Below, in pieces: positions 17,505 through 25,205 of a stretch of DNA of 30,163 bases. Within the stretch, counting starts at the first letter, position 1. The number at the start of each line of letters is the position of its first letter. Both the position numbers and the translations under genes were made by a program. The notes beneath the pieces are model-generated. The model was not told the DNA's origin, ran no database searches, and saw only the letters and a program-made list of their open reading frames with translations. The stretch comes from Akkermansiaceae bacterium UBA1506. GTDB lineage: Bacteria; Verrucomicrobiota; Verrucomicrobiia; Verrucomicrobiales; DEV007. Location of the stretch: NCBI GenBank assembly GCA_002323995.1, contig DCQY01000080.1, forward strand, positions 1 through 30,163, written 5' to 3'.

Positions 17505-18041
17505 TCACCTCTGAAATACAAGAAACTTTCGACAGACAAAGTTTACCAGTGCCGAGGTAATCATAAATCCGAATTGAGCAGCCCAAGGATCAAGGCCGGC
17601 TGATATCAGGAGGGGGCCTCCTAACAGGCCAGCGCTGAAACTGGCAAGCGATATTCCGGTGAAGAGGGTAAGCTCAAACCACTTCGAGTGGCGTCCTGGA
17701 GTGAACACGAACAAGATATTTAAAAAATAAGCGCAGAGGTTGGAAAAGGGGAATGCGATTAGGTTGCTGATAATAGCATTTTTCTCCTTCACCTCGCCGG
17801 AGACGGGTTGCTCGCTAAGATAGTCGTGTGCGGGAAATAAAGTGTGGGACAGCCAAATGAAGATAGCGAGCTGGACCACTGTTGAAATCCCGCCAGAGGC
17901 GACGTATTTCAAAAATTGAACGGCACCCGGGGCCTCTTTTGTCGGCAGCCACTTTAGCGTCTCTCGTAGCCCGTGTTCGCGGCGATGTTCTAGGACGGTC
18001 TGCAGATCCTGTCGGAGAGTTCGGAGGAGCGCCTTGTGCAT
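17505..18041 (-). CDS. GtrA-like membrane protein
   Basis: The 178-residue protein has a charged N-terminal segment (1-40, Arg/Glu/Lys-rich) and four hydrophobic segments. The first, QFLKYVASGGISTVVQLAIF, matches the start of GtrA proteins, as does the closing pattern LVNFVCRKFLVF, comparable to the family's 'N...R..VF' end. The second segment, SNLIAFPFSNLCAYFLNILFVF, also fits. GtrA members are thought to help move lipid-linked sugars across the membrane for surface glycan decoration. The 40-residue polar N-terminal extension is longer than usual. No glycosyltransferase is next to it. The region between it and the divergent PSCyt1 gene is 119-128 bases with no clear signal. Confidence 0.75.
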   Translation of the reverse strand: MHKALLRTLRQDLQTVLEHRREHGLRETLKWLPTKEAPGAVQFLKYVASGGISTVVQLAIFIWLSHTLFPAHDYLSEQPVSGEVKEKNAIISNLIAFPFSNLCAYFLNILFVFTPGRHSKWFELTLFTGISLASFSAGLLGGPLLISAGLDPWAAQFGFMITSALVNFVCRKFLVFQR

Positions 18042-18169
18042 GAATAAGATCCAATATGGCGCAAAGTGCCAAGTCTGCCAGTCGCGATCTTGCCACAGGG
18101 TCTTGGGACGAATGATCTCAGGTGGACTACTGAGCGGTTAATTTCTACGCAAAGGGGCCATTGCGGTCG

Positions 18170-21016
18170 ATGGCGCGGCTTTGTATAGTTCGACTGATGG
18201 GTTCCCCAAGCCTCTTCACTTCCTTTTGCTCATGTCTTGTCCTGATTACGGCAAATGTGACCTCGGCGTCTGATCTTGGGATTGCCTTTTTTGAGTCGAA
18301 AATTCGGCCGGCCTTGGTCACGCACTGTTACGAGTGCCATTCTGAAGCGGAAAATAAAAAGAAGGGCGGTCTTTGGCTCGACCGCAAGGCTGGTTGGGAA
18401 GTCGGTGGTGATTCTGGCCCGGCCGTGGTTCCAGGTGACGTGGAGGGCAGTCTGCTGGTGGAGACGATCCGCTACGACGATCCTGATCTGGAGATGCCTC
18501 CGAAGGGTAAATTACCAAGTTCAGTAGTAGCAGACTTTGAAAAGTGGATCGCGATGGGGGCTCCGGATCCCCGCGAGAGCGGAGTTGGGACAGAAGACGG
18601 CGGCATGACGGTTGAAGAAGGACGTGAATTCTGGTCCTTCCGACCGCGCCAAACGGATTTTGGCCAGCGGAATTCAATCGACGAATTTATCAATGAAAGG
18701 CTCGGAATAGAAGGGCTCGAAGCTTCCCCAGCGGCGAGCCCCGGGAGCCGACTTCGCCGGGCCCGGATTGATTTAACCGGCCTTATTCCGACGGTGGAGG
18801 AGCAGCTCCACTTTGAACTTGATCCAAGCCGAGAGAATTGGGAGGCGTTCGTAGACCAATGGCTGACTTCAAATGAATTTGGAGAGCGCTGGGGCCGTCA
18901 CTGGCTCGATATCGTGCGTTATTCAGATTCCAGTGGTGGAGGTCGTGCCTTGCCTTTTCCGGATGCCTGGCGGTTTCGCGACTATGTGATCGACGCTTTT
19001 GCGAAAGACCGCCCTCTGAACGAACTGATCAAGGCTCATATTGCCGGTGACTTGTTGCCATACGAGACTCAGAAGGAACGTTCTGAGAATCTGATAGCGA
19101 CCGGATTCCTCGTGATGGGTCCGAACAATTACGAGAACCAGAACAAGGCGGAGCTCGATTTCGAGATCATTGATGAGCAGATTGATACAATCGGTCGGGC
19201 TTTTATGGGTCAGACGATCGCCTGCTCGCGTTGTCACGACCATAAGTTTGATCCAATCCCGACCAAAGACTATTACTCGCTGGCTGGGATCTTCCTCAGC
19301 ACAAGATCGGTGAAACACTCCAATGTGTCAGCCTGGCATCTTGAACCAGTTCCGCCCAGTAAGGAGGCAAAACGGGCTATTGAAGACTACGAAGAAGAAA
19401 AGGCGGCTGCCGAAGCTGAGGTTGTAACTTTCAAAAAGGAGCTGGCTTCCTTGGGGCGTGGCGCTGGTGATAAGTCAAAAAAAGTCGCCGCCGCACTGCT
19501 TCCCGGTATCGTGATTGACGATGATGAGGCGGTTAAAGTTGGCGAATGGAAACCATCCACCTCGTCAGGTCGATTTGTTGACGCCGGTTACGTCCATGAC
19601 CTTAATGAGGGGCAGGGAGAAAAGTCGGTCCGTTACGAGCACGTTTTTGAAAATGCGGGGCGCTATGAACTTCGGGTTTCCTATTCTGCTTCCAAGAATC
19701 GCAGCCCGATTGTTCAGGTGATGGTAAACGTCGGTTCTGTCGCAGAAGGTTATCAGATCAACCAAAAACTAACGCCTGAATACGATGATTTGTTCCAGGC
19801 CATCGGAGTCTTCGATATCGAAGCCGGGGATGAGTCTTCCATTGAAATCACAAATCTCCATGACGACGGCGTTGCGATAGCTGATGCGGTTCAGTGGCTG
19901 CCGCTAGAGTTGGCTCAAAAGCAGGAGATCAAGGGGAACCCGACTGATAATCCACGTATCCTCGAACTGGAAAAAGCTTTGGCCAAAGCTGAAGCGAAGG
20001 TCAAGAAGCTTGAAAAGAACGCTCCCACTATTCCACAGGCGATGAGTGTGGTCGACCATCCGACCGATAAGATCGGCGATACCGAGATCCGCATCCGTGG
20101 CGTTGAGGCAAGTAAGGGAGAAATGGCTCCGCGAGGGTTTCTCCAAGTTGCAAGCTTTGAAGAGGTCAATATATCAGAGTCATCCAGCGGAAGATTGGAG
20201 TTGGCCGAATGGCTCACGAGCGATCAGCATCCGCTGACGGCGCGCGTTTTAGCGAATCGCATCTGGTTGAAACTAATGGGTGAAGGCCTTGTCGCTTCTC
20301 CTGATAACTTCGGCACCACGGGAATCGCGCCAACTCACCCCGAATTGCTAGACTACCTTGCAGGACGATTGATTGATTCCGGCTGGTCCACTAAAGCTCT
20401 CGTGCGAGAAATTATGCTCTCGGATGTTTATTCCCGATCCACCAAAGCGACCACGAAGTCTGCAGAGATAAAGGATCCGGAGAACTCCTTTTATTCCCGC
20501 GCCCATCTCAGATCACTCGACGCTGAGTCACTTCGTGATGCAATGTTAACCCTCGCCGGAACCCTCGATGGTCGTGCAGGGGGACCTTCCTTACCAAAAG
20601 GATTCAAGAGTGAATTTGGCTATGAATTCACGACTCTGAAACGCAGCGTTTACGTTCCCGTCTTTAGGAATTCTAGCTACGAGATGTTCAGTGTCTTTGA
20701 TTTTGCTAATCCAAACTTTACAGTAGGGAAGCGCGCCGAAAGTAATATTCCAACTCAGATGCTTTTCCTAACTAACAGCCACTTTGTTCATGATCGATCC
20801 ATCGAGGCATCTAGCGAATTGCTTCGACTTGGAGCTGAGACGAGAGAGAAGCGGATTGAGTTGGCCTTCCGCCGAACGCTTGGGAGACCTCCTTCCTCAG
20901 AAGAACTTGAGCTTGCGCGCGGATTTGTCAGCGACACGCAGGGAAGCGACATCGAAGCGTGGGCGGGCCTGCAACGCGCACTGTTCGGCTCCATAGATTT
21001 TCGATACTTGAGATAA
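18170..21016 (+). CDS. Planctomycete-type cytochrome c protein (PSCyt1-DUF1549-DUF1553)
   Basis: An exported protein of about 948 residues with a hydrophobic signal (SLFTSFCSCLVLITANVTSASD). The start is uncertain: TTG 18161, ATG 18170 or ATG 18197. Domain order: PSCyt1 with heme motif CYECH (about 53-57) and MPPKGK as likely distal Met, then DUF1549 (ERWGRHWLDIVRYSDS, IACSRCHDHKFDPIPTKDYY, about 160-375). A coiled-coil stretch follows (400-425). A beta-rich insert (about 445-580) reads IVIDDDEAVKVGEWKPSTSS and EHVFENAGRYELRVSYS, like the golvesin/xanthan-lyase C-terminal module. After another coiled coil comes DUF1553 (LANRIWLKLMGEGLV, NFGTTGIAPTHPELLDYLA, MLSDVYSRS, ending LFGSIDFRYLR). The DUF1501 gene begins 26 bases later. 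In Verrucomicrobia/Planctomycetes this pair is tied to uptake or breakdown of complex organics; the exact function is not established. Confidence 0.9.
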   Translation: MARLCIVRLMGSPSLFTSFCSCLVLITANVTSASDLGIAFFESKIRPALVTHCYECHSEAENKKKGGLWLDRKAGWEVGGDSGPAVVPGDVEGSLLVETIRYDDPDLEMPPKGKLPSSVVADFEKWIAMGAPDPRESGVGTEDGGMTVEEGREFWSFRPRQTDFGQRNSIDEFINERLGIEGLEASPAASPGSRLRRARIDLTGLIPTVEEQLHFELDPSRENWEAFVDQWLTSNEFGERWGRHWLDIVRYSDSSGGGRALPFPDAWRFRDYVIDAFAKDRPLNELIKAHIAGDLLPYETQKERSENLIATGFLVMGPNNYENQNKAELDFEIIDEQIDTIGRAFMGQTIACSRCHDHKFDPIPTKDYYSLAGIFLSTRSVKHSNVSAWHLEPVPPSKEAKRAIEDYEEEKAAAEAEVVTFKKELASLGRGAGDKSKKVAAALLPGIVIDDDEAVKVGEWKPSTSSGRFVDAGYVHDLNEGQGEKSVRYEHVFENAGRYELRVSYSASKNRSPIVQVMVNVGSVAEGYQINQKLTPEYDDLFQAIGVFDIEAGDESSIEITNLHDDGVAIADAVQWLPLELAQKQEIKGNPTDNPRILELEKALAKAEAKVKKLEKNAPTIPQAMSVVDHPTDKIGDTEIRIRGVEASKGEMAPRGFLQVASFEEVNISESSSGRLELAEWLTSDQHPLTARVLANRIWLKLMGEGLVASPDNFGTTGIAPTHPELLDYLAGRLIDSGWSTKALVREIMLSDVYSRSTKATTKSAEIKDPENSFYSRAHLRSLDAESLRDAMLTLAGTLDGRAGGPSLPKGFKSEFGYEFTTLKRSVYVPVFRNSSYEMFSVFDFANPNFTVGKRAESNIPTQMLFLTNSHFVHDRSIEASSELLRLGAETREKRIELAFRRTLGRPPSSEELELARGFVSDTQGSDIEAWAGLQRALFGSIDFRYLR

Positions 21017-21042
21017 TTTGTGATACAATACTACAAATCGTG

Positions 21043-22431
21043 ATGAGTCCCGCCGAAGTTGATCTCCCATTTGATCCCGCTCACAGTCGTCGAACGCTAC
21101 TGAAGAGTGCGGCATGTGGATTTGGCGGACTGGCCCTTTCTTCTTTTGCAAGTCAGAGTCCACGCATCGTTCCACGAGCCAAGCGAATTATCTTCCTTTT
21201 TATGCAGGGTGGCCCGAGTCAGGTAGATACCTACGACTACAAGCCGGAACTGACGAAAGGGCACGAGAAGAAAGTTAATTTCTATGTGCCGCGGACTCGT
21301 CAGAATGAGGAGCGCGAGTTAATGAAGTCCTTCTGGGAGTTCAAGCAATATGGTGAATGCGGGCGATGGTCTTCGAGCTTGTTTCCGGAAGTTGCCAAGC
21401 ACGTCGATGATCTTTGCTTCATCCACTCGATGCACACAGAGGGCGTGGCTCATGGACCAGCAACTCTTTTTTTGCATACCGGTGCGACCAATTTGGTTCG
21501 CCCCTCAGTTGGTGCGTGGATTAGTTACGGTCTTGGTTCAGGTAATTCTAATCTACCTGCGTTTGTGACCGTGAATCCTCCGGCAAACAAAGGAGGTCCC
21601 CGGAACTGGGGGAATGCCTTTCTTCCAGCCTCAACTCAGGGCACAGTTCTGGGCCAGGCTGGCAATCCAAATGCGAAGCCGGAGATCCGTAACTTGGTGA
21701 GTCCCGTTGGTTCAGAAGAAGCGAAACGGGAGCATGAATTTCTCAAGCGTCTGAATCAGGTTCAGCGGGGCAATTCGGAACAGAGGCTCGTTGACGGTAT
21801 GATTGCTTCCCACGAACTCGCCTGGCGGATGCAGACGCATGCCGCTGATCTTATTAATATTGATAAAGAGTCGCGGCAGACTCGGGAGCTTTATGGTATT
21901 GGCGATGACGCGACTGATGGTTTCGGGCGTCAATGCCTTGCGGCGCGGCAGTTAGCAGAATCCGGAGTTCGCTTTATCCAGGTAAGCCATTGCGATAATA
22001 AATCGACTCCAGTCTGGGACCAACACAATAACATGCCCAAGCATGAGCCCCTAGCGGGCCAGGTTGATCGGCCCATCGCTGGATTGCTAACCGATCTAAA
22101 ACGAAGAGGGCTGTTAGAAGATACTTTAGTATGGTGGGGATCTGAATTTGGCCGTACGCCTTTCACCCAAAATAACCTGGGCCGTGATCACAACCCTCGC
22201 GGGTTTACTACCTGGTTGGCTGGTGGTGGTGTGAAGCCAGGCTTTGCCTATGGCTCTACAGATGAATTTGGGTTCCAAGCTGTGGAAAACAAGGTTCACA
22301 TGCATGATCTGCACGCTACTCTTCTTCACTTGTTAGGCCTCGACCATGAGCAATTGACCTATCGATATGCCGGACGGGACTTTCGCCTGACTGACGTTCA
22401 CGGGCATGTAGTGAAAGATATACTGGCCTGA
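21043..22431 (+). CDS. DUF1501 protein, Tat-exported (sulfatase-fold)
   Basis: I start at the ATG at 21043, after the stop of the preceding gene, giving 462 residues; the open frame continues back into that gene. The N-terminus has a Tat signal, SRRTLLKSAACGFGGLALSS (about 15-34). The DUF1501 blocks follow: AKRIIFLFMQGGPSQVDTYDYKPEL, FPEVAKHVDDLCFIHSMHTEG, GVAHGPATLFLHTG, ESGVRFIQVSHCD, WGSEFGRTPF, GRDHNP and the closing GHVVKDIL. The family has an alkaline-phosphatase/sulfatase-like fold without a confirmed reaction. An inverted ATTTGT/ACAAAT repeat (21016-21021 and 21033-21038) fills the 26-base gap. Pairing with the upstream PSCyt1/DUF1553 gene is the standard PVC arrangement. Confidence 0.92.
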   Translation: MSPAEVDLPFDPAHSRRTLLKSAACGFGGLALSSFASQSPRIVPRAKRIIFLFMQGGPSQVDTYDYKPELTKGHEKKVNFYVPRTRQNEERELMKSFWEFKQYGECGRWSSSLFPEVAKHVDDLCFIHSMHTEGVAHGPATLFLHTGATNLVRPSVGAWISYGLGSGNSNLPAFVTVNPPANKGGPRNWGNAFLPASTQGTVLGQAGNPNAKPEIRNLVSPVGSEEAKREHEFLKRLNQVQRGNSEQRLVDGMIASHELAWRMQTHAADLINIDKESRQTRELYGIGDDATDGFGRQCLAARQLAESGVRFIQVSHCDNKSTPVWDQHNNMPKHEPLAGQVDRPIAGLLTDLKRRGLLEDTLVWWGSEFGRTPFTQNNLGRDHNPRGFTTWLAGGGVKPGFAYGSTDEFGFQAVENKVHMHDLHATLLHLLGLDHEQLTYRYAGRDFRLTDVHGHVVKDILA

Positions 22432-22433
22432 AA

Positions 22434-22455
22434 ATCCCTCGAAGCGACGAGGGAT
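22434..22455 (-). terminator. Rho-independent-type terminator for the symporter gene
   Basis: ATCCCTCG (22434-22441) and CGAGGGAT (22448-22455) form a perfect eight-base stem with a six-base loop. It lies between the convergent stops of the DUF1501 and symporter genes. Read on the minus strand the hairpin is followed by TTT, suiting the symporter transcript; on the plus strand no T-run follows, though the stem may also slow the opposite transcript. Confidence 0.6.
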
Positions 22456-22464
22456 CGGTGAGCG

Positions 22465-24231
22465 TCAGCGTTCGCCTGTATCGATTTTCTTGACGTGTTC
22501 AAGATAGTCGTCCGCTTCTTTTTTGATCACGGGCAGGAGGAAATAAAGCCCAATTAGGTTGGGGGCAACCATCGCAAAAATCATAGCGTCAGAAAGGTTG
22601 ATCACGCTGCTGAGAGAAGCAGAAGAACCCACGACGACGAGAAGGCAGAAGATTACCTTGTAGATGATGACGGGGATTTTGACATTGTCCCCGAATCTAC
22701 TGAAGAGATAGATAATTCCCTGTTCGCCGTAATAAGACCAAGAGATCATGGTTGAGAAGGCGAAGAGGACAACAGCGATCGTTAGAACCTTTGGGAACCA
22801 AGTGATTTTCGAGCCAAAAGCAAGGGATGTCATGGGGACTCCTTTGCGGTCAGCGATGGCTGCCGATTCGACCCAGCCAGTATTTTTCGTGGAATTTTTA
22901 AACTCCGAAGAAACGACGCCAATGACTTCGGTGTAGCTGACTACCTCAGGCTCTTTGCCGTCTGTCGCAGGCTTCTGAAAGTCCTTGGTTCCTTTGACAT
23001 GAATATACTGCCCGGTGTTGAGTTGTTGAACCACTTCAGATGAACCTGGTTCGGTTACCATCGCGATACCCGCATCACTTGAGACCTCGGCACTTACTTG
23101 CCAAGTTCCCGTAATAATAATAACAAGCGCGGTCATTGTGCAGACTACGACGGTGTCGACGAAGGGTTCCAGCAATGCCACAAAACCCTCGCTGGCCGGT
23201 TTGTCCGTTTTCACCGCAGCGTGGGCAATGGGCGCGGAGCCGAGGCCAGCCTCATTCGAAAAGGCCGCCCGTTTAATTCCCTGAATGAGAACTCCGATCA
23301 GGCCGCCAGTCACGGCGCTGGTGCTGAAGGCTGAAGAGAAAATGATACCGAAGGCACTGCCGACCTCTCCAATATTTGAAACGATAATGAATAGTGCCGC
23401 GAGAACGTAGGCGCCACACATGAAAGGAACCAGAAACGCCGTCACATGTGCGATTCGGACGATCCCTCCAAGAATGACGGCGGCGACGATCCCGGCAAGA
23501 GCGCAACCAAAGACGAGCTTTGCGGTATCAATGGGCATGTCTCCCATGAACTGTCCGTGAAACTGCGAGAACGCCTGGTTGGCTTGGAACATATTCCCCG
23601 CTCCAAAAGCTCCACCTAGGACAAAAATAGCGAAAAGAATCGCAAGGAAACCACCCAGACGCCCCATTCCGATCTCTTTGAAGCCGTCCCGAAGATAGTA
23701 CATAGCTCCACCCCTGACCGTGCCATCTTTCTGAATACGACGGTATTTGACGCCAAGCGTACATTCCGCGAACTTTGTCGTCATACCGCAAAGACCCATG
23801 ATGATCATCCAGAAGGTTGCTCCGGGCCCTCCGATGCCGACGGCTACGGCAACTCCGGCAATGTTACCGAGTCCCACGGTCGCGGAAAGAGCGGCACTGA
23901 GTGCCTGGAAATGAGTGATCTGTCCGGGGGCGTCTTTATCAGAATACTTTCCTCTCACGGTGCGGAAGGCGACACCAAAGCCCCGAAGATTAATAAATTT
24001 GAAGTAAACTGTCAGGAAGACCGCAGTCGATCCCAGGATTACGAGGATGATCGGAAGGGTGACTCCTTCTATGATTGTCGGGCCACCGAAAACGAAGTTG
24101 GCAGCGATATCTGAGACTCCTTTCAGAGCTCCATCGATTCGATTCGCCAGACCGGGTGATTCTTCCTTTGCGACGGCAAAGGCTGGAGAAAGCCCTATGA
24201 GGGCGGCGAAAACGCGTAGAAAGCAAGACAT
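22465..24231 (-). CDS. Sodium:alanine/glycine symporter (AGCS family) with extra loop
   Basis: The 588-residue protein belongs to the AGCS family, which imports alanine or glycine with Na+. Conserved blocks are HFQALSAALSATVGLGNIAGVA (107-128), the family signature region; GGPGATFWMIIMG; KFAECTLGVKYR; RGGAMYYL; AFSNEAGLGSAPIAHAA (323-339); and AFSTMISWSYYGEQ (491-504). About ten membrane segments are visible. An N-terminal signal-like stretch (1-21) precedes an extra amphipathic segment. Relative to the usual 450-490 residues, it carries a polar insertion of roughly 85 residues at about 377-465, between ALVIIITGTW and GVPMTSLAFGSKI, containing STKNTGWVE and NTGQYIHVKG. The start is ATG with an AT-rich leader. 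A terminator follows it. It diverges from sdhC. Confidence 0.92.
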   Translation of the reverse strand: MSCFLRVFAALIGLSPAFAVAKEESPGLANRIDGALKGVSDIAANFVFGGPTIIEGVTLPIILVILGSTAVFLTVYFKFINLRGFGVAFRTVRGKYSDKDAPGQITHFQALSAALSATVGLGNIAGVAVAVGIGGPGATFWMIIMGLCGMTTKFAECTLGVKYRRIQKDGTVRGGAMYYLRDGFKEIGMGRLGGFLAILFAIFVLGGAFGAGNMFQANQAFSQFHGQFMGDMPIDTAKLVFGCALAGIVAAVILGGIVRIAHVTAFLVPFMCGAYVLAALFIIVSNIGEVGSAFGIIFSSAFSTSAVTGGLIGVLIQGIKRAAFSNEAGLGSAPIAHAAVKTDKPASEGFVALLEPFVDTVVVCTMTALVIIITGTWQVSAEVSSDAGIAMVTEPGSSEVVQQLNTGQYIHVKGTKDFQKPATDGKEPEVVSYTEVIGVVSSEFKNSTKNTGWVESAAIADRKGVPMTSLAFGSKITWFPKVLTIAVVLFAFSTMISWSYYGEQGIIYLFSRFGDNVKIPVIIYKVIFCLLVVVGSSASLSSVINLSDAMIFAMVAPNLIGLYFLLPVIKKEADDYLEHVKKIDTGER

Positions 24232-24377
24232 GGTTCTATTTTGTCATGCTAACGGGGAGCTGTTGCTTTTTGCAACCAGATTTTGGAACGGAGGGACGAG
24301 CCAAAATAGCGCGTGAGCGGCAAAAGTTCAAAATGACAAAAAAGAGTGAATTTTTCTGGGTTTTCGACCCCATCTCC

Positions 24378-24406
24378 TTGCAAATGCGTGGCGTATTGCT
24401 TAGAGA
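24378..24406 (+). promoter_or_regulatory. Weak candidate promoter for sdhCAB
   Basis: TTGCAA (24378-24383) and TAGAGA (24401-24406) are separated by 17 bases, close to a sigma-70-type -35/-10 pair, and lie just before the sdhC ATG at 24415. If used, the transcript would start only a few bases from the ATG and be nearly leaderless. The match is modest and other AT-rich elements upstream (24300-24360) could serve instead. Confidence 0.25.
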
Positions 24407-24414
24407 GACCGCAA

Positions 24415-25164
24415 ATGAACGCCCTTACGAAAGCTATAAATCTATTTTGGCAGTCTTCGATTGGAAAAAAGTTAATCGTGGCTATTACGGGCGCCGTTCT
24501 TGTTGGTTTCTTAGTTGCCCATGTTGGTGGCAACATGCTGATTTTTGCGGGACGCGAGGCAATGAACGATTACGCCTACTTCCTGCATCACTTCCTGCAT
24601 GGAGCAGGAATTTGGATTTTTCGGGGGATACTGGTTGTGGCATTTGTTCTGCACATTGTGGCAACAATCGCTCTCACGAAACAGAATCGGGCCGCTAAGG
24701 TCGAGAACTATGAAAACGAGGCAACTAACGTTGCTTCGAAGAGTTCCCGGATGATGATCTGGAGTGGCTTGACTGTTCTTGCTTTCGTCGTTTTCCACAT
24801 CTTTCACTTTACCGTTCGGGTCGATCCAGAGCTTGCCGGAATGAAGGAGCCGTCAGGGCGCCATGACGTCTGGGGGATGGTTATTGTGGGATTTCAAAAA
24901 CCGCTGGTTGTCCTCTTTTACTTTGTCGGTATCTCGCTACTCTGCTCGCATCTATCGCATGGCATAGCCTCTATCTTTCAGACGCTTGGGTGGCGTAGTC
25001 GGAAAAGTAGCGAAGCAATCAACAAGCTAGGGCTTGCCTTGTCGGTAGTTCTTTGGCTCGGATTCCTCTCTATCCCACTTGCAGCCTCAGTGGTCGGTTT
25101 CGGCACTGATGAGATGGAAATGCCTGTGACTGACGTTGCCGACGTCGCCGAAGAAAACCGCTAG
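24415..25164 (+). CDS. sdhC: Succinate dehydrogenase cytochrome b558 subunit
   Basis: The membrane anchor of a type B succinate:quinone oxidoreductase, 249 residues from the ATG at 24415 (an upstream in-frame ATG at 24346 would add a stretch with no family character). Five hydrophobic segments are visible: about 18-45, 62-86, 113-134, 154-178 and 203-230. Candidate heme-b histidines are His36 (VAHVGGN), His80 (VLHIVAT), His128/His131 (VFHIFHF) and His179/His182 (CSHLSHG), consistent with two b hemes as in single-subunit anchors. This form normally works with menaquinone. The C-terminus ends in an acidic tail (DVADVAEENR). It is the first gene of sdhCAB, 41 bases before sdhA. Confidence 0.93.
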   Translation: MNALTKAINLFWQSSIGKKLIVAITGAVLVGFLVAHVGGNMLIFAGREAMNDYAYFLHHFLHGAGIWIFRGILVVAFVLHIVATIALTKQNRAAKVENYENEATNVASKSSRMMIWSGLTVLAFVVFHIFHFTVRVDPELAGMKEPSGRHDVWGMVIVGFQKPLVVLFYFVGISLLCSHLSHGIASIFQTLGWRSRKSSEAINKLGLALSVVLWLGFLSIPLAASVVGFGTDEMEMPVTDVADVAEENR

Positions 25165-25205
25165 CCCACGTTTTACTACTTTTTCACCGTAACCACACTT
25201 CCCCA

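Noticed and set aside
18042..18160. Possible regulatory region between gtrA and the PSCyt1 gene
   Set aside because: I found no hairpin, palindrome or convincing -35/-10 pair.
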